A stretch of DNA of 15,991 nt from Lachnospiraceae bacterium UBA4711. Lineage in GTDB: Bacteria; Bacillota; Clostridia; Lachnospirales; Lachnospiraceae. The stretch lies in assembly GCA_002404515.1 (NCBI GenBank), contig DHJV01000104.1, positions 1 to 15,991 of the forward strand. The letters are read 5' to 3'. How positions within the stretch are numbered: the first letter of the stretch is position 1; every line of letters starts with the position of its first letter. A program made the translations under genes and the position numbers. This document shows positions 8,377-14,733 of this stretch, one piece after another. The notes below the pieces were generated by a model. That model saw nothing but the letters and a program-made list of their open reading frames with translations. It searched no databases and was not told the origin of the DNA.

Positions 8377-8394
8377 TTAATGTGTTTTTGTCAT
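8377..8394 (-). CDS. Possible 5-codon leader micro-ORF (MTKTH)
   Basis: ATG at 8392-8394, five bases after a strong GGAGG, encodes MTKTH and ends in TAA whose bases abut the AGGAGGG of the binding-protein gene. The start overlaps the stop of the micro-ORF upstream as ATGA. It may be a translated leader that delivers ribosomes to the main gene, or a chance match; no homology can be judged at this length. Confidence 0.3.
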   Translation of the reverse strand: MTKTH

Positions 8395-8432
8395 TTTAAC
8401 CTCCATACTATATCTTCTTCCGAACATTCCAT
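8391..8432 (-). CDS. Possible 13-codon leader micro-ORF (MECSEEDIVWRLK)
   Basis: ATG at 8430-8432, eight bases after AGAAGG, encodes MECSEEDIVWRLK and stops at TGA overlapping the next ATG by four bases. Its start codon lies in the 3' arm of the hairpin 8430-8465 and its Shine-Dalgarno in the loop, so initiation could be structure-dependent. Function unknown; it may be fortuitous. Confidence 0.28.
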   Translation of the reverse strand: MECSEEDIVWRLK

Positions 8433-8597
8433 AGATAAATCCTTCTAAAATTCGTATTATCTATGTGCAATTTAAACGAAGCCTACAGCATATCGGCCAA
8501 ATAAGACTTGTTTGAACCTGTTATTATTCCAGTCTAAGACTGTCGGTTCCTTAGTTAATTGTGAAATATCATAACATACTCCGTCATGACTAAGGTA

Positions 8598-8626
8598 ATT
8601 ATAGGACATATTTACCAAGTATGCAA
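8598..8626 (-). promoter_or_regulatory. Promoter of the sugar ABC operon
   Basis: Minus strand: TTGCAT (8621-8626), 17 bp, then a perfect TATAAT (8598-8603). The weak -35 and perfect -10 suggest a regulated promoter. The direct repeat ACTTG-CAT-ACTTG (8616-8628) covers the -35, and the palindrome GTCATGAC (8583-8590) lies at the start site; both are candidate operators. No regulator gene is adjacent. Confidence 0.75.
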
Positions 8627-8698
8627 GTACTTTTTCACTTTTTCTTCACGATTTTGTGCATTATTACTATAATTTGGAATAAATATGTCAGAATCCGC

Positions 8699-9841
8699 CT
8701 AGTCACCCAGGTATTCCTTAATTATTTTTGCTACGCCGTCCGGGTTATAGGTATATAATCTTGACGGACCAGACATTTCCTCTATCCGGACGTTCTTATA
8801 CCGGCTGTAATATGCTTTCTTGTCCGCGTTATATTCTCCGACATAGTCTATATCATCCGCATCGCCTGCACTCGCATCGGTTGCTGTTCCATAGACTTCT
8901 TTCAGGGCATCCTCATACTCTTCCCGCACAGATGAATCATCCTCGATATACGGTGCCATCAACGGATTGGCAAGTATCACAAGCATCGGTGTCTGCTCCG
9001 GCCAGCCCAGTTCTTTCACAACCGCTGCATTATGCACCGCCTGCAGATCCTCCTCATACATATCAGAGGTATAAAAATTCTTTGAGATCAGTGCCTTGCG
9101 CACGATCATCTGTTTTTCTGTATATACCGCACCAAAATTGTCCGGATAAACGCTCTTTACATATCGTTGTCCGCCAATCGCCGCGAATTTCACCATCAGA
9201 TAATTGAAGAAACCGCAATACTGCTCCTCAGTCACACCATCAAAATCGTCCGCCACTGAAATATTGATTCCAATAATTGACTCGACCTCATCCGGATATT
9301 TGTCCGCCCAATAAGTTGCTTCCAGTCCCGCAATGCCATTCGGCACAAGTACATATGGTCCTTTCACATTTACTTTTTCCAACGCTGTCCGAAGTTCTGT
9401 GACAATGCTCTCAATATCTTTATCTGTCTTCGTTGTATCACTGTAACCAAATCCGCTCCGGTCAATATACACAAGACGATACTCCTGCAGTTTTCCAAAC
9501 AGTGGCTCCAGTGCAACCGAATCATCTGTGATGCCGTTGCTATGAATAAAGACCAGCGTTTTATCTGCATTTTCATTGCCATCGACAATCACATGCACGG
9601 AATATCCTCCAACATCTACCATCTGCCCCCGTGGATTCAGATATCCACGTTCATCTGCCAGCTTATTTTTATGGATCAAAAACAGCACACTGATCACCAG
9701 GATGTTGATCGCAATCGCGGCTCCAAATATAATAATAAAGATTTTGAAAAACTTATGAAGGAATTCTTTAAACTTCTTTTTTCCTTTTGGATTTGCTTCT
9801 TTTTTCACGTTTCTATTCCCTTTTCCTTTATTTTGTTGCAT
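8699..9841 (-). CDS. Membrane-anchored alpha/beta-hydrolase-fold protein lacking the catalytic Ser and His (probable pseudoenzyme)
   Basis: The 380-residue protein has a basic N-terminus, one membrane segment (about 32-56), and an alpha/beta-hydrolase domain presumably on the outer face. Fold landmarks are clear: TLVFIHSNG (95-103, oxyanion-loop strand), YIDRSGFGYSD (125-135), then the nucleophile elbow region YVLVPNGIAGLEATYWADKY (163-182). Clostridial relatives typically read PHSMSG at the elbow; here it is PNGIAG, with Gly169 where the Ser should be. Near the C-terminus the usual GH-containing stretch reads MSGPSRLYTYNPD (356-368), so the catalytic His also seems lost. The frame is intact, so this is not simple decay. 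The start is ATG with only a weak AGG upstream, close to the predicted transcription start. No terminator is evident before the next promoter. A sensing, binding or scaffold role is conjecture. Confidence 0.8.
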   Translation of the reverse strand: MQQNKGKGNRNVKKEANPKGKKKFKEFLHKFFKIFIIIFGAAIAINILVISVLFLIHKNKLADERGYLNPRGQMVDVGGYSVHVIVDGNENADKTLVFIHSNGITDDSVALEPLFGKLQEYRLVYIDRSGFGYSDTTKTDKDIESIVTELRTALEKVNVKGPYVLVPNGIAGLEATYWADKYPDEVESIIGINISVADDFDGVTEEQYCGFFNYLMVKFAAIGGQRYVKSVYPDNFGAVYTEKQMIVRKALISKNFYTSDMYEEDLQAVHNAAVVKELGWPEQTPMLVILANPLMAPYIEDDSSVREEYEDALKEVYGTATDASAGDADDIDYVGEYNADKKAYYSRYKNVRIEEMSGPSRLYTYNPDGVAKIIKEYLGD

Positions 9842-9856
9842 TTTGCATACCTATAT

Positions 9857-9885
9857 ATAATAATGTAGATTATTTGAAAAGTAAA
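9857..9885 (-). promoter_or_regulatory. Promoter of the pseudohydrolase gene
   Basis: Minus strand: TTTACT (9880-9885), 17 bp, TATTAT (9857-9862). Transcription would begin about ten bases before the ATG, giving a very short leader. Confidence 0.5.
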
Positions 9886-9898
9886 TAGTTTTCAGATG

Positions 9899-9916
9899 TG
9901 TGATATTTATTTCACA
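9899..9916. promoter_or_regulatory. Inverted repeat TGTGA-N8-TCACA, candidate operator between divergent genes
   Basis: Five-base arms, exact, separated by eight A/T bases, 14 bp upstream of the minus-strand -35. It resembles a CRP/FNR-type half-site arrangement but with N8 rather than the usual N6 spacing. Function is speculative. Confidence 0.25.
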
Positions 9917-9951
9917 ATTTTACACTTTCTCCCGCACCGCTTCTATGTTAA

Positions 9952-9957
9952 TATAAT
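9952..9957 (+). promoter_or_regulatory. -10 element, likely promoter of the plus-strand membrane protein gene
   Basis: A perfect TATAAT is correctly oriented about 60 bp before the ATG. No good -35 lies 17 bp upstream; the nearest TTTACA (9919-9924) is 27 bp away. The promoter call therefore rests on the -10 only. Confidence 0.35.
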
Positions 9958-9973
9958 AGATAATTTTATTTTT

Positions 9974-10007
9974 AGGAGGAATTTCCTTTATATTTTATAT
10001 AAGGAAC
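9974..10007 (+). promoter_or_regulatory. Displaced Shine-Dalgarno and hairpin in the leader of the membrane protein gene
   Basis: A strong AGGAGG (9974-9979) lies 38 bases before the ATG at 10018, with no start codon at normal distance. TTCCTT (9983-9988) can pair with AAGGAA (10001-10006) through an A/T stem. The second element, AAGGA, also serves as the nearer ribosome binding site, 12 bases from the ATG. TAA at 10000-10002 rules out an in-frame upstream start beyond it. Confidence 0.35.
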
Positions 10008-10017
10008 AAGTATAAAC

Positions 10018-10929
10018 ATGAGCAAACAGGAACTATCAAAATCCGCAGCCGGTGAATCCGAGACTGTCAACGCAGATATCATTGAAGAAGCCAAAGAATC
10101 CCCGTCAGATGAATCCGCAGCAGAAGATGCAGAAGCAACCGGAGTTGAAAAAAATCCCAAAGAGAAAATGCCGACTGTCAATACCGAGGACAACCTCGAA
10201 TTGCACAGTTTAAGCTTTCGTGACCGCCAGCGCGCCAAGCGTGCGCGTATCAAGGAACACATGGAAGGCATGACAAAAGGGCAGAAATTTGGATATATTC
10301 TCTCTTATTATAAGGGAAGAATCATCCTCGGTCTGATCCTGCTTGCGGTCTGTATCGCGATCCCGGTTACAATCTATAAAAAGAGCCGACCGGTTGCTTT
10401 GTCTTACTGCATCGTCAACTCACCAGAGCCTTCCGCAGTAGACACATCCTTCGCCGATGAATATCTGGATTTTTATAATCTCACAGGAGCTTACCAGATT
10501 CACAATGATCTGACGGTACACCTTGACAAGGAGACATACCTTGAGGAATATTCCCAAAATTCCAGTGCATCTGTCTACACAGAGCTCCCGATGCTCTGCT
10601 TTAACGGATATTACGACGTCATGATCATGGACGAAAAAGGACTGGAATACTGCGCAATGCAGGAAATCATCTATCCTTTGCGGAACTATCTCCCGGCCGA
10701 GATATATTCGGAAATAGAGCCCCGCATCTGTACCGCAGACGATAACGACGGCGTCAATGTTCCTTTCGCGGTTGATATCAGCGATACAGATTTTGCAAAG
10801 GGATTAAATCTTGGTTATGACAAAGTATACCTGGGTTTCCCCGGGAACACAGAACGCAATTACATCAACGCAAAACGGATGTTGAAATTCATCCTGCATC
10901 TGGATATTGATACAGAAACAACCTATTAG
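10018..10929 (+). CDS. Uncharacterised single-pass membrane protein with acidic cytoplasmic N-terminus
   Basis: I do not recognise a named family. The protein has 303 residues: an acidic, probably disordered N-terminus (1-60), a basic segment RDRQRAKRARIKEHMEGMTK (68-87), one membrane helix (about 101-120, RIILGLILLAVCIAIPVTIY), and a 180-residue domain that charge bias places outside the cell. The outer domain begins VALSYCIVNSPEPSAVDTSF and contains YYDVMIMDEKGLEYC (198-212), PLRNYLP and a terminal NTERNYINAKRMLKFI. The D-V-M-I-M-D strand and the NYLP turn vaguely recall solute-binding-protein lobes, a weak inference. It is the only plus-strand gene, divergent from the pseudohydrolase with 176 bp shared between them. 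It ends 53 bp before a bidirectional terminator. Base composition matches its neighbours. Confidence 0.8.
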   Translation: MSKQELSKSAAGESETVNADIIEEAKESPSDESAAEDAEATGVEKNPKEKMPTVNTEDNLELHSLSFRDRQRAKRARIKEHMEGMTKGQKFGYILSYYKGRIILGLILLAVCIAIPVTIYKKSRPVALSYCIVNSPEPSAVDTSFADEYLDFYNLTGAYQIHNDLTVHLDKETYLEEYSQNSSASVYTELPMLCFNGYYDVMIMDEKGLEYCAMQEIIYPLRNYLPAEIYSEIEPRICTADDNDGVNVPFAVDISDTDFAKGLNLGYDKVYLGFPGNTERNYINAKRMLKFILHLDIDTETTY

Positions 10930-10982
10930 TAAAATGATGCATCATACGTCTCTTTGTTATCACTTACGTTCGCATAATAACA

Positions 10983-11022
10983 AAAGCATGGACAGTTTTC
11001 TCCAGAATCCTGTCCATGCTTT
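10983..11022. terminator. Bidirectional intrinsic terminator between convergent genes
   Basis: A perfect 13-bp stem, AAAGCATGGACAG (10983-10995) with CTGTCCATGCTTT (11010-11022), has a 14-base loop. T-rich sequence follows on both strands. It serves the plus-strand membrane protein gene and the minus-strand ABC-F gene. Confidence 0.85.
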
Positions 11023-11057
11023 ATTCTTGTCACATCATTCGATTTTCATTTTTCTGA

Positions 11058-12689
11058 TCAGTCCTGATCATCACTCGCCATATTCATGATCTGACGTTTT
11101 CTTGCAAGTTCATCGTTGGCAAGGTATTCATCATAGGTCGTCTGTTTGTCGATCAGACCTGTGTTCGTAAGCTCCATGATACGGTTTGCTGTTGTCTGTA
11201 CAAACTGGTGATCCTGACATGCAAAGAGACAGACACCAGGGAACTTGATCAGTCCATTGTTTAACGCTGTAATACTCTCCATATCCAGATGGTTTGTCGG
11301 CTCATCGAGAATCAATACATTGGAGCCCATAATCATAAGCTTCGATAACAGGCAGCGCACCTTTTCACCACCGGAAAGTACCTTCACCTTCTTCACGCCA
11401 TCTTCACCGGCAAATAACATTCTGCCAAGGAATCCACGCACATACGTCGCATCCTTATCGTCCGAATACTGTGCCAGCCAGTCTGCGATTACAAGATCAT
11501 TATCAAATTCCTTCGTATTATCTTTCGGGAAATATCCCTGTGACGTTGTAACGCCCCACTTGTAACTGCCCTCGTCCGGTTCTTCTTCTCCGGCAAGGAT
11601 ACGGAACAGTGTTGTCGTTGCGATCGTGTTTGGTCCGACAAACGCGATCTTATCATCATGTCCGACTGTAAAGGAAATATTATCAAGCACCTTTACACCA
11701 TCGATTGTCTTCGAGATATTCGATACGGTAAGAACCTCATTTCCAATCTCTCTCTTCGGGCGGAAATCAATATATGGATATTTACGGCTGGATGGACGGA
11801 TCTCATCAAGCTGGATCTTCTCCAACGCACGCTTTCTGGACGTTGCCTGCTTGGACTTTGAAGCATTTGCAGAGAAACGCTGAATGAAGTCCTGCAACTC
11901 CTTGATCTTCTCTTCCTTTTTCTTATTTGCTTCTTTCATCTGCTTGATCATGAGCTGACTGCTCTCATACCAGAAGTCATAGTTTCCGGCATAAAGCTGA
12001 ATCTTCGCATAATCAATATCTGCAATATGTGTACATACCTTATTCAGGAAATAACGGTCATGCGATACAACAATAACTGTATTCTCAAAGTTAATCAGAA
12101 ACTCTTCGAGCCATGCAATCGCATCGAGATCCAGGTGGTTGGTTGGCTCGTCCAGAAGCAGAACATCTGGATTTCCAAACAATGCCTGTGCCAGAAGCAC
12201 CTTGACCTTCAGGTTACCATCAAGCTCGCTCATCATTTTATAATGAATATCTGTGTCGACACCAAGTCCATTCAGGAGGGTTGCTGCATCACTCTCTGCG
12301 TTCCAGCCATCCATCTCTGCAAACTCCGCTTCAAGCTCTGATGCGCGGATACCATCTTCGTCTGTGAAGTCTTCCTTCGCATAGATGGCGTCCTTTTCCT
12401 TCATAATGTCATACAGTCGCTTATTTCCCATGATAACTGTGTCGAGTACCATATACTCATCATATTTGAAGTGGTCCTGCTGCAGGACAGACAGGCGCTC
12501 ACCGTCGTTCATGATAACTTCACCGCTTGTCGGCTCGAGTTCGCCGGAAAGAATCTTCAGGAAGGTCGATTTACCGGCGCCATTTGCGCCGATCAGACCA
12601 TAACAGTTTCCCTCTGTAAACTTTATATTTACATCCTCAAACAAAGCCCGCTTTCCAAGCCGCAGGGTTACATTATTTGCACTAATCAT
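11058..12689 (-). CDS. ABC-F family ATPase (YbiT/YkpA-like) with degenerate second nucleotide site
   Basis: A soluble, duplicated ABC protein of the ABC-F type, expected to act at the ribosome rather than in transport; it has no membrane segment. The correct start is ATG at 12687-12689 (AAAGG eight bases upstream), giving 543 residues; a longer 569-residue frame would begin upstream, inside the promoter. First ABC domain: Walker A GANGAGKST (34-42), Walker B LLLDEPTN (177-184), SHD switch (209-211). The linker (about 240-310) is charged and helical. Second domain: LSGGE (438-442) and LILDEPTNHLD (459-469) are intact. However, the Walker A reads GPNTIATTT (352-360), with Thr358 where Lys is expected, and the H-switch reads CQD (491-493), with Gln for His. 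Overall similarity (SELDGNLKVKVLLAQALFG, YKWGVTT) places it in the YbiT/YkpA branch. It is monocistronic with its own promoter and terminator. Confidence 0.92.
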   Translation of the reverse strand: MISANNVTLRLGKRALFEDVNIKFTEGNCYGLIGANGAGKSTFLKILSGELEPTSGEVIMNDGERLSVLQQDHFKYDEYMVLDTVIMGNKRLYDIMKEKDAIYAKEDFTDEDGIRASELEAEFAEMDGWNAESDAATLLNGLGVDTDIHYKMMSELDGNLKVKVLLAQALFGNPDVLLLDEPTNHLDLDAIAWLEEFLINFENTVIVVSHDRYFLNKVCTHIADIDYAKIQLYAGNYDFWYESSQLMIKQMKEANKKKEEKIKELQDFIQRFSANASKSKQATSRKRALEKIQLDEIRPSSRKYPYIDFRPKREIGNEVLTVSNISKTIDGVKVLDNISFTVGHDDKIAFVGPNTIATTTLFRILAGEEEPDEGSYKWGVTTSQGYFPKDNTKEFDNDLVIADWLAQYSDDKDATYVRGFLGRMLFAGEDGVKKVKVLSGGEKVRCLLSKLMIMGSNVLILDEPTNHLDMESITALNNGLIKFPGVCLFACQDHQFVQTTANRIMELTNTGLIDKQTTYDEYLANDELARKRQIMNMASDDQD

Positions 12690-12725
12690 ATTTTTTTCCT
12701 TTCTTTTCTCATCATACAAAACCGT

Positions 12726-12748
12726 TTTATCTGCTTTGCCCAGATAAA
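12726..12748 (-). promoter_or_regulatory. Hairpin in the ABC-F gene leader
   Basis: TTTATCTG / CAGATAAA, a perfect 8-bp stem with a 7-base loop on the minus-strand transcript, is followed by ACGGTTTTG. It could be a weak attenuator or an mRNA 5' stabiliser; the stem is A/T-rich and the T-run short. Confidence 0.35.
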
Positions 12749-12757
12749 TCCACAATG

Positions 12758-12786
12758 AGTATATCAACCGCCCCCTTTTATGTCAA
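12758..12786 (-). promoter_or_regulatory. Strong sigma-A promoter of the ABC-F gene
   Basis: Minus strand: perfect TTGACA (12781-12786), 17 bp, TATACT (12758-12763) with a TG at the extended -10 position. This is the best promoter match in the window. The start site falls about 62 bases before the ATG. Confidence 0.88.
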
Positions 12787-12861
12787 GCGTTATGCCACAT
12801 CCGGATGCAATCCAGATCCGTTCCTGCCAGTCATGGCGCAAAAGCAGTATATCCACATAAG

Positions 12862-12888
12862 AAAAAGGGACTTTCGAAAAAGTCCCTT
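12862..12888 (-). terminator. Intrinsic terminator of the glycosyltransferase-phospholipase-Cys protein operon
   Basis: Minus strand: AAGGGACTTT, loop TTCG, AAAGTCCCTT, then a T-run. The 10-bp perfect stem with a UUCG tetraloop sits 6 bp past the stop of the small Cys-rich gene. Confidence 0.92.
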
Positions 12889-12894
12889 CGTTCC

Positions 12895-13080
12895 TTATAA
12901 ATCTTTTACAATTGGATCGTACAGATCCAGTCTGCAATGCTCGTCCTCTGCGAAATGTCTGCAATTCAGGCAGCTCTTCTCGTCCTCCGCTACATTGCAA
13001 AAGCAAGATTTCCGTTCGCTCTTGTCATAAGCGCTGCAACGCTCTGCTACTTCTCTGTAAACTTCTGCTCCAGCTCGCAT
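12895..13080 (-). CDS. Small six-cysteine protein, possible metal-binding, function unknown
   Basis: 61 residues with six cysteines (C15, C26, C28, C37, C40, C49) in the pattern C-x10-CxC-x8-CxxC-x8-HC, ending LDLYDPIVKDL. The spacing suggests a zinc or other metal knuckle, possibly two sites; no signal peptide or membrane segment is visible. It is judged real because ATG follows a strong AAGGAGG at ideal spacing, and a textbook terminator lies 6 bp after its stop. It is 68 bp downstream of the phospholipase-like gene and is probably the last gene of that operon. Open frames on the opposite strand here are shadows. I do not recognise a named family, though I have the impression of similar short proteins in Lachnospiraceae; that is memory, not a search. 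Confidence 0.78.
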   Translation of the reverse strand: MRAGAEVYREVAERCSAYDKSERKSCFCNVAEDEKSCLNCRHFAEDEHCRLDLYDPIVKDL

Positions 13081-13148
13081 ACAATATCCTCCTTCTCTGA
13101 ACTGTTTTCGTTACAGTTCACGGATAGTATGCGCCAGATCCTCTATTT

Positions 13149-13727
13149 TTATGCCGGATTTGCAGCAAGCTGTAACAGAGAATACATTACCGCGAGACAT
13201 ACTATATATGAATATGCACAGTCGAGATTCACATTTCCACGATCATGTATATAATGTTCGTGTTTTTCTTTGACGTAGTCAAGCAATTCCTGTACGGAAT
13301 GAATCGTCGGCAGCATCCGCTCATCATACTGCATCTCTCCAGACTCATATCTGTGACGCACAAAGCTTCGCATGCGGTATTTTAGATCCTCTTCATAACT
13401 GCAATGATCTTTCAGCGTTCCCGGATAATGTGCATTGTGCGGGTATGTAAAATAATCTGCAATATAGTGCAGCACCACGCCCATCCGAATACTCGATAAG
13501 ATTGAAACGCCTTTTCTCTTTGTTTTGTAATGCTTCAAGAATCCAAGCATCTTCTTTTCACACACACCAAACGTATCCTCGATACAATGACGTCTTGTCA
13601 AAAAAGAAGGTGTACAATCTGGAAGTATGCTTCCCACATACAGGGATAAGCGATGTCCGAACCGCTGTTCCGCGGACAGTCCGTGTACAACACCTTTTGT
13701 AAGCGATATGTGTGATTTCTTACGCAT
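13149..13727 (-). CDS. Zinc-dependent phospholipase C-like protein
   Basis: 192 residues related to the zinc-dependent phospholipase C/S1-P1 nuclease fold. The ligand-like residues are in order: H15 (VVHGL), D37 (GSILPDCTPSF), H47, H87-D91-H97 in HYIADYFTYPHN (the HxxxD plus downstream His pattern of Bacillus phospholipase C), then H108-E112 in HCSYEEDL (HxxxE). Unlike secreted phospholipases it has no signal peptide, and no N-terminal Trp ligand can be produced by processing, so it is probably cytoplasmic and its substrate is open; nuclease or phosphatase activity is equally possible. ATG with AAAGGAGGT five bases upstream. It follows the glycosyltransferase gene by 25 bp and precedes the six-Cys gene by 68 bp, so the three are likely co-transcribed. 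Confidence 0.78.
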   Translation of the reverse strand: MRKKSHISLTKGVVHGLSAEQRFGHRLSLYVGSILPDCTPSFLTRRHCIEDTFGVCEKKMLGFLKHYKTKRKGVSILSSIRMGVVLHYIADYFTYPHNAHYPGTLKDHCSYEEDLKYRMRSFVRHRYESGEMQYDERMLPTIHSVQELLDYVKEKHEHYIHDRGNVNLDCAYSYIVCLAVMYSLLQLAANPA

Positions 13728-13752
13728 CCAATACCTCCTTTGGTTTTTAAAC

Positions 13753-14691
13753 CTATCTACGTTTCTCCCATGTCATGCCTGCTCCGATTTTTCGTGAAAC
13801 AATATAACGCGGGCGGCATTTAACCTCCTCATAAATCTTCGCAATATAATATCCTATGACGCCCAACCCCATAAGAATCAGACTGCCCATAATCAGAATA
13901 ACCAGGATCACTGTCGTAAATCCTTCCACTGCATGACCGGAAAAATAATTTACAAGTGTCTGTATGCCTAGTATAACCGCAAACAGAAACCCAAGTATAC
14001 CGGTAATTGTTACCAGTGTCATCGGTGCTGAAGAAAATGATACAATATTCGAAATTGCATAGCGGATCAGTGACTTCGTCGACCATTTTGACTCGCCAGC
14101 CTCCCGTTCCTGCACATCAAACTCCACCGAAGTTGTCCGAAATCCAATCCAGGAAGATAACGCTCGAAAAAAAGCATTCCGCTCCGGCATTGCAAGCAAT
14201 GCTTCCACCGCGCGCCGATCCATCAGTTTGAAATCCGACGCTCTGGACATATCAATCTTGACAGCTTTTGAGATCAGCTTATAAAAAAGTCCCGCGCTTA
14301 ATTTATGAAAGACACTTTCCTTTCCGCGCGTTCGTTTCACGCCCTCGACAACTTCATATCCCTGCTGCCACAATCGATACATCTCCACGATTGTCTCCGG
14401 TGGATGCTGCAGATCGCAGTCCATCACAACGACGCAATCGCCACCTGCATTCTCCAGTCCCGCCATCATGGCAGATTCTTTTCCGAAATTTCTGGAAAAA
14501 CGAACTCCATTGACATGCCGGTCTACTTTTTGTGTTTGTTCTATTTGCTGCCATGTTCCATCTCTGGAACCATCGTCTACGAATATAATCTCATAATCAA
14601 TGGCTTCTTTTTGTAAAATTCTGCCTATGGTTTCTGCCGCTTTCTGAATCATTTTTTCTTCATTGTAGGCAGGCAATACGACTGATAACAT
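13753..14691 (-). CDS. Family 2 glycosyltransferase, GtrB/DPM1-like, with two C-terminal membrane helices
   Basis: Probably transfers a sugar from a nucleotide donor to a polyprenyl phosphate at the inner face of the membrane. 312 residues, normal for GtrB-type enzymes. The GT-A domain has LSVVLPAYNEE at the start, VDDGSRDGT (38-46), RNFGKESAMMAGL (67-79) and the DxD-containing MDCDLQHPPE (90-99, D91/D93). The loop REAGESKWS (196-204) is the conserved Arg/Gly/Ser/Lys block. Two membrane helices (about 222-247 and 258-284) end in a basic tail. ATG start with a modest GGTGAAGAG. It appears to be first in an operon with the phospholipase-like and six-Cys genes. The donor sugar and the glycan it serves are unknown. 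Confidence 0.9.
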   Translation of the reverse strand: MLSVVLPAYNEEKMIQKAAETIGRILQKEAIDYEIIFVDDGSRDGTWQQIEQTQKVDRHVNGVRFSRNFGKESAMMAGLENAGGDCVVVMDCDLQHPPETIVEMYRLWQQGYEVVEGVKRTRGKESVFHKLSAGLFYKLISKAVKIDMSRASDFKLMDRRAVEALLAMPERNAFFRALSSWIGFRTTSVEFDVQEREAGESKWSTKSLIRYAISNIVSFSSAPMTLVTITGILGFLFAVILGIQTLVNYFSGHAVEGFTTVILVILIMGSLILMGLGVIGYYIAKIYEEVKCRPRYIVSRKIGAGMTWEKRR

Positions 14692-14733
14692 CTCTTCACC
14701 GTTTACACTTTCCTGTTTGTTTTTACTAACCCT

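Larger units (their letters stand above)
8363..8591 (-). promoter_or_regulatory. Long structured 5' leader of the sugar ABC operon
   Basis: About 230 bases lie between the predicted transcription start and the binding-protein start codon. Potential pairings on the transcript: CCTTAGT (8589-8595) with ACTAAGG (8549-8555); GAACC (8545-8549) with GGTTC (8514-8518), enclosing the palindrome CAGTCT-T-AGACTG (8530-8542); and CATAGATAA (8457-8465) with TTATCTATG (8430-8438). I recognise no known riboswitch. The structures are drawn by eye without energy calculation. Confidence 0.45.

Noticed and set aside
8728..9207. A 159-codon plus-strand frame opposite the pseudohydrolase gene
   Set aside because: Rich in Pro, His, Arg and Ser, with no start context; it mirrors the codon bias of the true gene on the other strand.
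10934..10945. 12-bp palindrome ATGATGCATCAT after the membrane protein gene
   Set aside because: A perfect palindrome with no loop forms a poor hairpin, and no T-run follows; the real terminator is at 10983-11022. It may be chance.
12690..12767. Longer start for the ABC-F protein, 26 codons upstream
   Set aside because: This extension overlaps the -10 element and predicted transcription start, has no ribosome binding site and is not part of the ABC-F fold, which begins at MISANNVTLRLG.
12798..12807. Palindrome CATCCGGATG upstream of the ABC-F promoter
   Set aside because: Ten bases of self-complementarity alone are common by chance, and no second copy or flanking symmetry was found.
12755..13254. 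Several overlapping short frames on both strands around the small Cys-rich gene
   Set aside because: Only the 12895-13080 minus frame has a good ribosome binding site, coherent Cys motifs and a terminator after it; the others are shadows.
13731..13748. Palindromic GGTTTAAAAACC between glycosyltransferase and phospholipase-like genes
   Set aside because: A/T-rich, no T-run and inside a 25-bp intercistronic gap of an evident operon; too weak to call a site.
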